Made by a program: the position numbers and the translations under genes. Below the pieces are notes generated by a model that was not told the DNA's origin, ran no database searches, and was given only the letters and a program-made list of their open reading frames with translations. A DNA stretch of 63,484 nucleotides, from NCBI GenBank assembly GCA_049322715.1, contig JBMOQP010000032.1, forward strand, positions 1 through 63,484. Direction: 5' to 3'. Source of the DNA: Thiofaba sp049322715 (GTDB taxonomy: Bacteria > Pseudomonadota > Gammaproteobacteria > Halothiobacillales > Halothiobacillaceae). Positions 29,097 to 38,241 of this stretch are shown one piece after another; the first letter of the stretch is position 1; every line of letters begins with the position of its first letter.

Positions 29097-30193
29097 GCCG
29101 CTTCCAGCCTCGTCTTCCACCACTCGAGTACAGCCTCGCGATCACCGCGAAAGACGACGCGGTCGAGCTTCTTGCTGATCTGGTAGTCGTACATGGGATC
29201 GTAGTATTCGACCAGCAGGCGGCGCACGAACTCGCGCATGCCAGCGTCGTCGCCAGAGCGGAAGGCCACCAGGGCTTCCTCGAGCAGATCGGTCAGATGC
29301 CGGTGGCGCAAGCCTCCCAGCCGTCGGTGGATGCGGGCGAGGCTGGCGCGCACCTGATCGGCGTAGAACGCGAAGCCCTCCTCCTCCCCGTGGAGCCTGC
29401 GGAAGTCCGCTAGGTTGTCGAGCACGTAGTCCTTGAACGACTGCGCCTCGCGCGTCTCAACCGACTCCTCCAGCAGGACTAGCGGCGAGACCTGCATGGC
29501 GGCGTGCAGGGCATGCGGCACCTCGCGACTGCCGATGGCCCGCCCCTCGTCCTCCACCAGCACCGGCATGTTTCCCGTGAAACGCAGCAGCCGGATGGCG
29601 ACCGTGTTGTCGATGCTGATCTGGCTCGGCTGCGGGGTGGCATGGCGCCCGAAGGCCGAACCACGATGATGCGCAATACCCTCAAGATCGATGCTGTTAT
29701 CGACCATTTGTAGCAGTTCGGTCTTTCCTGAGCCGGTCCGCCCTCCCAGGACCACCAGCGGCTGGCTGGCCGAGCGCTCGGCAAGGGTGTTCAGCAGGAA
29801 GCGGCGCAGGGCCTTGTAGCCGCCGGTCACGCGCGGCACGACGATGCCGGCCTCCGCCGACAGCATCTGCTGGGTCAGGCGCGAGCGCAACCCGCCGCGG
29901 AAGCAGTACAACACGCCCGACGGATGGCGCCGCGCCCAGTCGGCCCAGAGCGCGATGCGCCGGGACTTCTCCTCGCCGGAGACCAACCGGTAGCCGAGTT
30001 CGATCGCGGCGTCCTGCCCCTCCTCCTTGTAGCGGATGCCGACCCGGTGGCGCTCCTCGTCGGTCAGCAGCGGAATGTTCTCCGCCCGCGGGAAGGCGCC
30101 CTCGGCGAATTCGACCGGCGCGCGCAGGTCGAGCAGGGGAACGTCCTCGAGGAACAGGCGCGCAAAGTCGCTGGTCGTGGGCAGGGCGGTCAC
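29093..30193 (-). CDS. selU: tRNA 2-selenouridine synthase (SelU/MnmH)
   Basis: Replaces sulfur of 2-thiouridine-34 by selenium, via a geranylated intermediate, using selenophosphate. The 366-residue product has an N-terminal rhodanese domain with active Cys C97 (LYCFRGGLRS), a P-loop GGRTGSGKT at 150-158 and the DNLADFRRLHGEEEG and YYDPMYDYQISKK segments. It overlaps cmoA at one end and selD at the other, so selenium donor synthesis and use are coupled. Confidence 0.95.
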   Translation of the reverse strand: MTALPTTSDFARLFLEDVPLLDLRAPVEFAEGAFPRAENIPLLTDEERHRVGIRYKEEGQDAAIELGYRLVSGEEKSRRIALWADWARRHPSGVLYCFRGGLRSRLTQQMLSAEAGIVVPRVTGGYKALRRFLLNTLAERSASQPLVVLGGRTGSGKTELLQMVDNSIDLEGIAHHRGSAFGRHATPQPSQISIDNTVAIRLLRFTGNMPVLVEDEGRAIGSREVPHALHAAMQVSPLVLLEESVETREAQSFKDYVLDNLADFRRLHGEEEGFAFYADQVRASLARIHRRLGGLRHRHLTDLLEEALVAFRSGDDAGMREFVRRLLVEYYDPMYDYQISKKLDRVVFRGDREAVLEWWKTRLEAA

Positions 30194-31230
30194 ACCACCT
30201 CCACGAACGGGCCGTCGCCCTGGCGCGGCAGCAACTCGCCGAACGGCTCGAGATCTAGGCCGGCGGCCTCGGCACGGCGCAGGAACTCCGGCTCGCCCTC
30301 GGGCATGACCGCCATCAGCAGGCCGCCAGAGGTCTGCGGGTCACACAGGATCAGTTTCGCCTCGTCCGTGATCGGCGCGACCTTGTGGCCGTAGCTCGCG
30401 AAATTGCGGTGCGTGCCGCCGGGCGAACAACCCATGGCCGCATATTCGCGCGCCTCGGGGATGACCGGCACGGCATCGAGGCGGATGCGCGCGCACACCC
30501 CGCTGCCCTCGCACATCTCCAGCAGGTGGCCGAGCAGGCCGAAACCGGTCACGTCGGTCATCGCCACCAGCTTGTCCATGTCGCTGATCGCAGCGCCGAA
30601 GGTGTTGAGGGTAACCATCCAGTCGCGCGCGATGTGGGCGTGCTCGGGCCTGAGCTTCTTGCCCTTCTGCGCGGTGGTCATCAGGCCGATGCCGATCGGC
30701 TTGGAGAGGTACAGCCGCGCCCCGGCGCGGGCGGTATCGTTGCGCTTGAGGTTGTGCAGGGCCACCTCGCCGGTCACCGCCAGGCCGAAGATCGGCTCGG
30801 GGGCATCGATGCTGTGTCCACCAGCGAGCGGGATGCCTGCGGCGTGGCAGGCCGCGCGGCCGCCGTCGATCACCTGGCGGCCGACCTCGGCCGGCAGCTT
30901 GTCAATCGGCCAGCCGAAGATCGCGATCGCCATCAGCGGCCGGCCGCCCATGGCGTACACGTCCGAGATGGCGTTGGTGGCGGCGATGCGGCCGAAGTCG
31001 AACGGGTCGTCGACGATCGGCATGAAGAAGTCGGTGGTGGAGATCACCCCGCGCCCGTCGCCCAGGTCGTACACGGCCGCGTCGTCGCGCGAGGCGTTGC
31101 CGACCAGCAGGCGCGGGTCGTGGAAGGCCTCGAGCTGCGAGTGCAGCAGGCTGTCCAGCACATTCGGCGCAATCTTGCAGCCGCAGCCGGCGCCGTGGCT
31201 GTATTCGGTCAGACAGATCAGGTCTTTCAT
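30190..31230 (-). CDS. selD: Selenophosphate synthase
   Basis: Makes selenophosphate from selenide and ATP. The ATG at 31230 is preferred over the TTG just before it; product 346 residues with the active-site GAGCGCK (C16, C18, K19; Cys, not selenocysteine), the metal-binding DDAAVYDLG and TTDFFMPIVDDPFDFGRIAA, and the LAGGHSIDAPEPIFGL and TDVTGFGLLGHLLEM blocks. Since the next gene is selU and no selA/selB are seen in the window, a tRNA role is the evident local use. Confidence 0.96.
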   Translation of the reverse strand: MKDLICLTEYSHGAGCGCKIAPNVLDSLLHSQLEAFHDPRLLVGNASRDDAAVYDLGDGRGVISTTDFFMPIVDDPFDFGRIAATNAISDVYAMGGRPLMAIAIFGWPIDKLPAEVGRQVIDGGRAACHAAGIPLAGGHSIDAPEPIFGLAVTGEVALHNLKRNDTARAGARLYLSKPIGIGLMTTAQKGKKLRPEHAHIARDWMVTLNTFGAAISDMDKLVAMTDVTGFGLLGHLLEMCEGSGVCARIRLDAVPVIPEAREYAAMGCSPGGTHRNFASYGHKVAPITDEAKLILCDPQTSGGLLMAVMPEGEPEFLRRAEAAGLDLEPFGELLPRQGDGPFVEVV

Positions 31231-31242
31231 CAAGGATCTCGT

Positions 31243-31749
31243 TCAGAAGCCATAACTCAGGCCGAGCCGCTGGCCATTCCAGCCCGGGTTGCGGTCGTCC
31301 AGCCCGCCATTGGAGATGTGCAGCAGCTCGTAGCTGACGCTCACGTGCTCCGACAGCCAGTACCCCGCGCCCAGGGCGCTCTCGAACTGGATGTTTCCGC
31401 CCAGGTCCAGATCGCCGAAGGTGCTCCTCGAGAGATAGGTCGGCCTCCAGCTCAGGCCGACATACCAGCGTCCCGAGGGAGGCCCCATTCGAAGGGCGGG
31501 CCCGACTCCTACCGCGGTTGAGCTATCCCCGTTCCCCCTGAGGCGACCAAGGACGACGTCCAGGCCCGTCGAAACCGTCCAGTCGCCGACAAGACTCCAT
31601 CGCCACGGAAGCGGCATTCCCCAGCGGACCTGGGTCAACGCCAGGGGTTTATCGTCGTCGAACACGGATTCGGCATGATGCACCCCAAGCTCCGCCGCCT
31701 GCGACGGAAGCAGCACGACAGCCAGGACGACACCGAGATAACGCTTCAT
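31243..31749 (-). CDS. pagL: PagL-like lipid A 3-O-deacylase (outer-membrane beta-barrel)
   Basis: The start at 31749 follows GAGGGG and gives 168 residues with a signal peptide (MKRYLGVVLAVVLLPSQA). The C-terminal YELLHISNGGLDDRNPGWNG carries the catalytic His and Ser of PagL-type lipid A deacylases, and the protein ends in an aromatic residue (LGLSYGF), as outer-membrane barrels do. PagL removes the 3-O acyl chain of lipid A. Last gene in the window's minus-strand run, divergent from the hydrolase at 31821. Confidence 0.8.
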   Translation of the reverse strand: MKRYLGVVLAVVLLPSQAAELGVHHAESVFDDDKPLALTQVRWGMPLPWRWSLVGDWTVSTGLDVVLGRLRGNGDSSTAVGVGPALRMGPPSGRWYVGLSWRPTYLSRSTFGDLDLGGNIQFESALGAGYWLSEHVSVSYELLHISNGGLDDRNPGWNGQRLGLSYGF

Positions 31750-31820
31750 GACGCGCCCCCTCAGCAAAAGGATCAGTACTAGATTATAAGTAATGGAGTC
31801 CTGCTTCTGGGGGAGTCTCG

Positions 31821-32483
31821 ATGTCCGCTACACGCCTGCCTCCTGTCGAGGTCGAGATCCCGCTCGACGACGAACCGCACGAGGGCCTGCTCGGCCTGCC
31901 GCCCAGCCCCGTCGGTCTCGTCCTGTTCGCCCACGGCAGCGGGAGCAGCCGCCTGAGTCCCCGCAACACCCTGGTCGCCGCGGTCCTGCACGAGCACGGC
32001 GTCGCGACCCTGATGTTCGACCTCCTCACCGCGGAAGAGGACCGCGTCTACGCGACCCGCTTCGACATCGCCCTGCTCAGCCACCGCCTCCTCGGCGCCA
32101 CCCGCTGGGTACGCCAACAGGCGCAAATCGGGACGCTCCCTCTCGGCTACTTCGGCGCAAGCACCGGGGCCGCCGCCGCCCTGATCGCCGCCGCAACCCT
32201 CGGCGACGGGATCCGGGCGGTCGTCTCGCGCGGAGGTCGTCCCGACCTCGCCATGCCGGTCCTCGCCGACGTCACGGCTCCCACCCTGCTGATCGTCGGC
32301 GGACTGGACTTCCCGGTGATCGAGATGAACGAAGCCGCCTTCCGCCGCCTCGGAGGGCCGAAGGAGCTGCGCATCGTCCCCGGCGCGACCCACCTGTTCG
32401 AGGAGCCAGGCACCCTGGAGCAGGTCGCCGATGCGGCGGCCGACTGGTTTGCCCGCCACCTGCCCGAGACGGCCGGACAGTGA
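31821..32483 (+). CDS. Alpha/beta hydrolase of the dienelactone-hydrolase type
   Basis: The 220-residue cytoplasmic protein shows GLVLFAHGSGSSRLSPRN, the nucleophile elbow GYFGASTGAAAAL (GxSxG), an Asp-bearing LLIVGGLDFPVI and the catalytic His in VPGATHLFEEPGTLE. The set fits dienelactone-hydrolase-like enzymes; the substrate is unknown. It stands alone between divergent pagL and convergent mnmE. Confidence 0.8.
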   Translation: MSATRLPPVEVEIPLDDEPHEGLLGLPPSPVGLVLFAHGSGSSRLSPRNTLVAAVLHEHGVATLMFDLLTAEEDRVYATRFDIALLSHRLLGATRWVRQQAQIGTLPLGYFGASTGAAAALIAAATLGDGIRAVVSRGGRPDLAMPVLADVTAPTLLIVGGLDFPVIEMNEAAFRRLGGPKELRIVPGATHLFEEPGTLEQVADAAADWFARHLPETAGQ

Positions 32484-32637
32484 ACCCAGCCTCTTGCTCG
32501 CCTCAGGGAAGCGCTGAATGTCGGCGGTTCCTGACCGGGGCATGGAAACCCCGACGCAAACAAGGGCGATAGCTCTTGATTTGCGGAGGCCACTGCGGGT
32601 CCCTCCTCTCGGCCCCAGGGGCGGCCAGGCAGCCTGT
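32484..32637. other. Intergenic stretch with a fragment of the palindromic-element tail
   Basis: Between the hydrolase and mnmE stops. GGTCCCTCCTCTCGG at about 32597-32611 is the reverse complement of the conserved tail (CCGAGAGGAGGGACC) of the 63-bp elements found in the MSHA genes, followed by GGCCCCAGGGGCGG. The core hairpin is missing, so this looks like a decayed or deleted copy. Confidence 0.6.
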
Positions 32638-34020
32638 TCATTTGCCGATGCAGAAGCTGGCGAAGATCCGCCCGAGCAGGTCGTCCGAGCTGAAGCGACC
32701 GGTGATCTCGCCGAGATCCTCCTGCGCCAGCCGCAACTCCTCCGCCGCGAGCTCCCCGGCACGGGCGTGCAGCAGATTGGCCCGCGCCGCATGCATGTGG
32801 GCCTCCGCGCGCTCGAGCGCATCGAGGTGGCGGCGACGGGCGAGAAACACACCGCCCTCGCCCGGGTGGTAACCGAGGCAGGTCTTCAGGTGTTCGCGCA
32901 GGAGCTCGAGGCCATCGCCACGCCGGGCGGAAAGGGTGATCTCGGTAACCCGGTGGCCCGGGGCCTCGGGCAGCTCGTCGAGCAGGCGTTCCCCCGCCGC
33001 TCGACCGGACAGGTCGATCTTGTTGCGCACCACGGTGAACGGCTTGCCGGCAGGCAACCGCTGCAGGATGGCCGCATCCTCGGCGGCGATGCCGCCCTGC
33101 CGGTCGTCCACCACCAGCAGAACCCGGTCGGCGCGCTCGACCTCGAGCCAGGCGCGGCGGATACCCTCCTGCTCGACCACGTCCGTACTCTCCCGCAGCC
33201 CGGCGGTGTCGACAAGATGCAGCGGCAGGCCGTCGATGGACAGGTGCTGGCGCAAGACGTCGCGCGTGGTGCCGGGGATGTCGGTGACGATCGCCGCCTC
33301 ATGTCCGCACAGGGCATTCAGCAGGCTGGACTTGCCCGCATTCGGCTGGCCGAGGATGACCACGTGCAGCCCCTCGCGCAGCAGGGCGCCCTGGTGGGCG
33401 GCGGCGCGCACACGCGCCGCCTGGGCCAGTAGACCGTCCAGCCGGGTCAGCAGGGTCTGGTCGGCAAGGAAGTCAATCTCCTCCTCCGGGAAGTCGAGCG
33501 CAGCCTCGATGTACATGCGCAGGGCGATCAGATGCTCGGTTAGACCGTGAACCTCGCGCGAGAAGGCCCCCTGCAGCGAAGCCAGCGCGGCCTTCGCCGC
33601 CGCCTCGGATCCGGCCTCGATCAGGTCAGCGATGGCCTCCGCCTGGGCGAGGTCTACCTTGTCGTTGAGGAAGGCGCGCTCGGAAAACTCGCCGGGGCGG
33701 GCCAGCCGCGCCCCCAGTGAGAGGCAGGCTCGCACGATGCGGTCGAGCACCACCGGGCCGCCATGACCCTGCAACTCGAGCACATCTTCGCCGGTGAAGG
33801 AATGCGGGGCAGGGAACCAGAGGGCAATGCCATCGTCCAGCGCCTCGCCGGCCGCATCGCGGAACACGCGGTGGGTCGCCAGACGTGGCTTCGGCAGGTC
33901 GCCGAGCATGGAGCCCGCGATGGACGGGGCGAGCGGGCCAGAGACCCTCACCACCCCCACCCCGCCCCGCCCGGGCGCGGTGGCGACGGCGACGATGGTG
34001 TCCTGCTGACCGCCGTTCAT
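32638..34020 (-). CDS. mnmE: tRNA modification GTPase MnmE
   Basis: With MnmG it builds the 5-(carboxymethyl)aminomethyl group on uridine-34. The start at 34020 (MNGGQQDTIVAVATAPGRG) is chosen over an upstream frame extension; 460 residues. N-terminal folate-binding domain (ELQGHGGPVVLD), helical domain, inserted G domain with GQPNAGKSSLLNAL, DTAGLRES and NKID, and the C-terminal CIGK motif with the catalytic Cys. It follows yidC after 17 bases, the common gammaproteobacterial order. Confidence 0.96.
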   Translation of the reverse strand: MNGGQQDTIVAVATAPGRGGVGVVRVSGPLAPSIAGSMLGDLPKPRLATHRVFRDAAGEALDDGIALWFPAPHSFTGEDVLELQGHGGPVVLDRIVRACLSLGARLARPGEFSERAFLNDKVDLAQAEAIADLIEAGSEAAAKAALASLQGAFSREVHGLTEHLIALRMYIEAALDFPEEEIDFLADQTLLTRLDGLLAQAARVRAAAHQGALLREGLHVVILGQPNAGKSSLLNALCGHEAAIVTDIPGTTRDVLRQHLSIDGLPLHLVDTAGLRESTDVVEQEGIRRAWLEVERADRVLLVVDDRQGGIAAEDAAILQRLPAGKPFTVVRNKIDLSGRAAGERLLDELPEAPGHRVTEITLSARRGDGLELLREHLKTCLGYHPGEGGVFLARRRHLDALERAEAHMHAARANLLHARAGELAAEELRLAQEDLGEITGRFSSDDLLGRIFASFCIGK

Positions 34021-34037
34021 GCCACAGGCCAAGGACG

Positions 34038-35705
34038 TCAGACGTCCATGGCCCCCATGCGCTTGTTGATGACCCACTGCTGCGCGATCGACAGCACGTT
34101 GTTAACCACCCAGTACAGCACCAGGCCCGACGGGAAGAAGGCGAAGAACACGGTGAACACCGGCGGCAGGATCATGAACACCTTGCGCTGCATCTCGTCC
34201 ATCGGCTGGGGATTGAGCTTGTGCTGCAACCACATGCTGATGCCCATCAGGACCGGCAGGACGAAGTAGGGATCCATCGCGGTCAGGTCGTTGATCCACA
34301 GGATGAAGGGCGCCTGGCGCAGCTCCACCGACTCGACCAGCACCCAGTAGAGGGCGATGAACACGGGGATCTGCACCAGGATCGGCAGGCAGCCGCCGAG
34401 CGGGTTGATCTTCTCCGTGCGGTAGAGCTTCATCATCTCTTCCGAGAACTTCTGCTTGTTGTCGCCATAGCGCTCCTTCAGCGCCTGCAGCTTGGGCTGC
34501 AGCTTGCGCATGTTGGCCATGGAGCGGTAGCTGCTCTCGGACAGCTTGTAGAACACGATCTTGATCAGCACGGTGACCAGCACGATCGCCCAGCCCCAGT
34601 TGCCCACCCAGTCGTGGAACAGGCTGAGCAGCCAGAAGATGGGCTTGGCGATGAAGTGCAGCATGCCGTAGTCGACGGTCAGATCCAGCCCCTCGGCCAG
34701 GGCCTCGAGGTTGTCCTGGATCTTCGGCCCGATGTACAGGCTGGAGGCGAAGGTGGTGCTGGCACCCGGCTCGACCGTGCGACCCGGCGAGATCATGCCC
34801 AGGGTGTAGAGCGCGCCGCCGTTCTGGCTGGCAAGGGTGTAGAAACGGTTGGACTCGTCCTTGCTGCCCGGGATCCAGGCGCCGACGAAGTAGTGCTGGA
34901 TCATGGCGACCCAGCCGTTGGTCAGCTGTACGTCCAGGGCAACCTTGCCCATGTCCTCGAACTTGACCTTCTCGTAGGGACGACGCTCGCCGTCCGCCTG
35001 GGTACCGGCATACACGCCGCCGGTGTAGGTGTAGACCAGCGCCATGCCGCCCGCGTCGGCGTTGCGCTGCAGCTGGCGGTACTGGCTGCCGCTCCACGGC
35101 CTGGATGCGCCGTTGTGCACCTCGTGACCGACATCCACCTTGTAGCTGCCGCGGGTGAAGGTGAAGGTTTTGGTGACCTTCACGCCGTCCTGCTCCCAGG
35201 TCAGCGGCACGACGACGCGCTCGTCGCCCTGGCCCAGACGGTATTCGCCGGCGGCCGCCACATAGGAGGCATAGTGGTCGGGCGCCGGGCCGTCCGTGGA
35301 ACGCAGACCGGACTGGGCGACATTGATGAGGCCCGAGGCATCATTGAGCAGGCGCACCGGCTGGTCCGGCTGCTCGAGGCTGACCGGATAGGCCAGCAGG
35401 TCGGCACGCTGGATCACCCCGCCGCGCGTACTGATCATCACGTCGAGCACATCGGTCACCACTCGGACCTGCTGCTCTCCCGTCGCATTGGGCCGGGCCG
35501 CCGGCTGATCCTGGGTGGCGGGTACGTCGTCGCGCGCTGCCGAAGGAGTCTCAGCCGCGGCAGCGGGTACATCCGCCTGGGTGGCGGGGCTCACGGCCGC
35601 CTGCTGCTGGGCGACAAGGGCGGCCTGATCCTCGTTCCAGGCCTGCCACATCAGCAGCATGACGAAGCTAAACGCGATGATCAGAATGAGGCGTTGGCTG
35701 TCCAT
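34038..35705 (-). CDS. yidC: Membrane protein insertase YidC
   Basis: YidC inserts and folds inner-membrane proteins alone or with SecYEG. The start at 35705 (MDSQRLILIIAFSFVMLLMW) gives 555 residues: N-terminal helix, Gln/Ala/Pro-rich linker (35-90), large periplasmic beta domain (about 90-335) and the conserved five-helix core with YRTEKINPLGGCLPILVQIP and FIALYWVL. Length is normal for the gammaproteobacterial form. The yidD stop lies 38 bases inside its start region. Confidence 0.96.
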   Translation of the reverse strand: MDSQRLILIIAFSFVMLLMWQAWNEDQAALVAQQQAAVSPATQADVPAAAAETPSAARDDVPATQDQPAARPNATGEQQVRVVTDVLDVMISTRGGVIQRADLLAYPVSLEQPDQPVRLLNDASGLINVAQSGLRSTDGPAPDHYASYVAAAGEYRLGQGDERVVVPLTWEQDGVKVTKTFTFTRGSYKVDVGHEVHNGASRPWSGSQYRQLQRNADAGGMALVYTYTGGVYAGTQADGERRPYEKVKFEDMGKVALDVQLTNGWVAMIQHYFVGAWIPGSKDESNRFYTLASQNGGALYTLGMISPGRTVEPGASTTFASSLYIGPKIQDNLEALAEGLDLTVDYGMLHFIAKPIFWLLSLFHDWVGNWGWAIVLVTVLIKIVFYKLSESSYRSMANMRKLQPKLQALKERYGDNKQKFSEEMMKLYRTEKINPLGGCLPILVQIPVFIALYWVLVESVELRQAPFILWINDLTAMDPYFVLPVLMGISMWLQHKLNPQPMDEMQRKVFMILPPVFTVFFAFFPSGLVLYWVVNNVLSIAQQWVINKRMGAMDV

Positions 35706-35934
35706 GATTGGGCTTGTCTTTGGACTCGGGGACGGGATCATACCCGCCGGGACTGAAGGGATGACAACGCAGCAGGCGTTTCACGGTCAGCCAGCTGCCA
35801 CGCAGGGCGCCGTGACGCTGGAGCGCGTCGATAGCATAACAGGAACAGGTCGGCTCGAACCGGCAGTGGCGCCCGAGGAAAGGGCTCAGCAACAGGCGAT
35901 AGGCCTTGACCAGGGCAATCAGGACTCGGCGCAT
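35668..35934 (-). CDS. yidD: Membrane protein insertion efficiency factor YidD
   Basis: An 88-residue protein starting MRRVLIALVKAYRLLLSP at 35934, with the family core CRFEPTCSCYAIDALQRHG and CHPFSPGGYDPVP. It is thought to aid YidC-dependent insertion. It overlaps the end of rnpA by 16 bases and the start of yidC by 38, so three consecutive genes share coding DNA. Confidence 0.93.
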   Translation of the reverse strand: MRRVLIALVKAYRLLLSPFLGRHCRFEPTCSCYAIDALQRHGALRGSWLTVKRLLRCHPFSPGGYDPVPESKDKPNHGQPTPHSDHRV

Positions 35935-36275
35935 CGGTCGAGCAGTCTCTGCCAGGCGAAATCCAGCGCGGCGCGCAACTCGCCGTTGGGCACCTGCTCG
36001 ACCCCGGCGCGAGTGAGCAGCACGCAATCCATGCCGCAGCCGCAGAAGGCATGCTGGCGGAAGGTCTCGCGCGCCAGGCGCTTGATCCGGTTGCGCTCAT
36101 GCGCACGCCTGACGTGGCGCTTGGCTACCGCGAGGCCGAGGCGGGCGAAACCCAGCTCGTTGCGGCGCGCAAGCACAACGACCCCGTTGCGCGAGACGCG
36201 CACGGGGTCGGCAAACACGTTCTTGAATTCTGCCGGCCTGAGCAGGCGCGCACGCTTGGGAAAGGGCGTTTCCAC
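35919..36275 (-). CDS. rnpA: Ribonuclease P protein component
   Basis: The basic protein subunit of RNase P, which matures tRNA 5' ends. No ATG fits; the GTG at 36275 (VETPFPKRARLLRPAEFKNVF) just after the rpmH stop is taken, giving 118 residues. The RNR signature is seen in RRAHERNRIKRLARETFR. The order rpmH-rnpA-yidD-yidC is standard. Confidence 0.93.
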   Translation of the reverse strand: METPFPKRARLLRPAEFKNVFADPVRVSRNGVVVLARRNELGFARLGLAVAKRHVRRAHERNRIKRLARETFRQHAFCGCGMDCVLLTRAGVEQVPNGELRAALDFAWQRLLDRCAES

Positions 36276-36306
36276 GCTGGCGCGCCCGTCAGAGGTCCGA
36301 CGGGAA

Positions 36307-36441
36307 TCAGGCGGACAGACGCTTGCGGCCTTTGGCGCGACGAGCGTTGAGAACGGCACGACCGCCACGGGTCTTCATGCGGGCACGGAAACCGTGGGTG
36401 CGCTTGCGATGGATGATGCTGGGTTGGAACGTTCTTTTCAT
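36307..36441 (-). CDS. rpmH: 50S ribosomal protein L34
   Basis: A 44-residue basic protein, MKRTFQPSIIHRKRTHGFRA to GRKRLSA, typical L34. It heads the rpmH-rnpA-yidD-yidC-mnmE transcription unit, divergent from dnaA. Confidence 0.97.
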   Translation of the reverse strand: MKRTFQPSIIHRKRTHGFRARMKTRGGRAVLNARRAKGRKRLSA

Positions 36442-36614
36442 GGATCAAGACCCCCGCAAAGGGACGAGCGGATAGCAAACTGCGGATTAAAACCAAAAAC
36501 ACTCCGCCGGTCAACGATCAATGAGCGAACGGAGCAAAAACCTTTGTGGATGAGGCTGTGGATAAAGGGTTAAGATAAGCCGTCTTTAGACGACACGCGC
36601 AAGAGAACCCATCC
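36442..36614. promoter_or_regulatory. rpmH-dnaA intergenic region with DnaA boxes
   Basis: Divergent promoters of rpmH and dnaA must lie here. A perfect DnaA box (TGTGGATAA, 36557-36565) and a one-mismatch box (TGTGGATGA, 36545-36553) are spaced 12 bases apart, upstream of dnaA, fitting autoregulation by DnaA or an origin subregion. The sequence is AT-richer than its surroundings. Confidence 0.8.
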
Positions 36615-37979
36615 TTGAGCAACCTCTCCCTCTGGTCGCACTGCCAGACCCAACTGGCCAGCGAACTTCCCGAACAACAGCTCAATACCTGGATCCGCCC
36701 CCTGCAGGCCGTCGAGGAAGACGGGCACCTGCGCCTGCTCGCCCCGAACCGCTTCGTGCAGGACTGGGTCCGGCAGAACTTCCTTGCCCGCATCGAGAGC
36801 CTCGCACGCGGCGCAAGCGGCAACGACGGGTTCAGGGTCAGTCTCGAGGTCGGCAGTTCACCGCGCCCGCGCGTCGCCGCCGCCCCCATCCCCGTGGCAA
36901 CCGCGACTCCGGTCGTCACGTCCGAGCGGCGCAGTGCGCCGCGCGAGGAAACCGCGGCACACAACCTTAATCCAGCCTTCACCTTCACCTCGTTCGTCGG
37001 CGGCAAGTCCAACCAGCTGGCCCGCGCGGCCGCCGTGCAGGTGGCGGAGAATCCCGGCGGCGGCTACAACCCTCTGTTCATCTATGGTGGGGTCGGCCTC
37101 GGCAAGACCCACCTGATGCACGCCATCGGCAACCAGATGCTGGCGAACAACCCGAACGCGCGGGTGCTGTACCTGCATTCCGAGCGCTACGTGCAGGACA
37201 TGATCCGCGCCATCCAGCACAACGCGATCAACGAGTTCAAGCAGTTCTACCGCTCGCTCAACCTGCTCCTGATCGACGACATCCAGTTCTTCGCCGGCAA
37301 GGACCGCTCGCAGGAGGAGTTCTTCCACACCTTCAACGCCCTGATGGAGAGCGGCCAGCAGATCGTCATGTCCTGCGACCGCTACCCGAAGGAGATCGAG
37401 GGACTGGAGGAACGCCTGAAGTCCCGCTTCGGCTGGGGCCTGACCGTCGCCATCGAACCGCCCGAGCTCGAGACCCGCGTCGCGATCCTGCAGAGCAAGG
37501 CAGAGCAGTCCGGCATCGAGTTGCCGAGCGAGGTCGCCTTCTTCATCGCCAAGCGCATCCGCTCCAACATCCGCGAGCTCGAGGGCGCTCTGCGCCGCGT
37601 GATGGCCAGCAGCCAGTTCACCGGCCGGCCGATCACCCTCGACTTCACCCGCGAGGCGCTCAAGGACCTGATCGCCCTGCAGGACCGCCTGGTCACGATC
37701 GACAACATCCAGAAGACCGTCGCCCAGTACTACAAGCTGAAGGTGGACGACCTGCTGTCCGAGCGGCGCAGCCGCTCGATCACCCGTCCGCGACAGATGG
37801 CGATGGCGCTGGCCAAGGAACTGACCAACCACAGCCTGCCCGAGATCGGCCAGTCCTTCGGTGGTCGCGACCACACCACGGTCATCCACGCCTGCCGCAA
37901 GATTGCCGAATTGCGCGAGAGCGACGGCCGCCTGGGCGAGGACTACATCACCCTCTTGCGCACCCTGAGCAGCGGCTGA
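36615..37979 (+). CDS. dnaA: Chromosomal replication initiator DnaA
   Basis: The 454-residue initiator starts with TTG at 36615 (MSNLSLWSHCQTQLASELPE), the only start that keeps domain I. Domain III has Walker A GGVGLGKTHLMHAI, Walker B LLLIDDIQFFAGK and the sensor region; domain IV ends with the DNA-binding signature SLPEIGQSFGGRDHTTVIHACRKI. It loads on DnaA boxes, of which candidates flank the gene on both sides. Confidence 0.97.
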   Translation: MSNLSLWSHCQTQLASELPEQQLNTWIRPLQAVEEDGHLRLLAPNRFVQDWVRQNFLARIESLARGASGNDGFRVSLEVGSSPRPRVAAAPIPVATATPVVTSERRSAPREETAAHNLNPAFTFTSFVGGKSNQLARAAAVQVAENPGGGYNPLFIYGGVGLGKTHLMHAIGNQMLANNPNARVLYLHSERYVQDMIRAIQHNAINEFKQFYRSLNLLLIDDIQFFAGKDRSQEEFFHTFNALMESGQQIVMSCDRYPKEIEGLEERLKSRFGWGLTVAIEPPELETRVAILQSKAEQSGIELPSEVAFFIAKRIRSNIRELEGALRRVMASSQFTGRPITLDFTREALKDLIALQDRLVTIDNIQKTVAQYYKLKVDDLLSERRSRSITRPRQMAMALAKELTNHSLPEIGQSFGGRDHTTVIHACRKIAELRESDGRLGEDYITLLRTLSSG

Positions 37980-38241
37980 GGCAGTGGTGGATGAAAACGT
38001 GGATCACGCTGTGGATGAGGCATGGAACAGACCTGTGGATGAAATTCATGCACAGTTATCCACAGATTGCGAGCAGCATGCCCATTCACGGATCGCATCC
38101 TTCGTCCACCAGGAAATGTTTCGTTAAATGATGAAACAAAAGGGATTTTTCGCTTTGTCCACAGAAGGACGGCGACTACAACAGCATCATCACTTTCTTT
38201 TTTATCCATAAATAGCTTGCTTTTGTTAACAAGGAGCCGCC
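37980..38241. other. Probable chromosomal origin oriC (dnaA-dnaN intergenic region)
   Basis: Five DnaA-box-like sites lie in 260 bp: TGTGGATGA at 38010 and 38034, a perfect TTATCCACA at 38056, TTGTCCACA at 38155 and TTATCCATA at 38202. They surround AT-rich stretches (38114-38150 and 38190-38230) that could be the unwinding element. Location between dnaA and dnaN agrees with origins of many gammaproteobacteria outside the enterics. The dnaN promoter and the AAGGAG site for dnaN (38231) are also here. Confidence 0.8.

Noticed and set aside
33885..35756. 623-residue plus-strand frame opposite mnmE and yidC
   Set aside because: Antisense shadow without domains.
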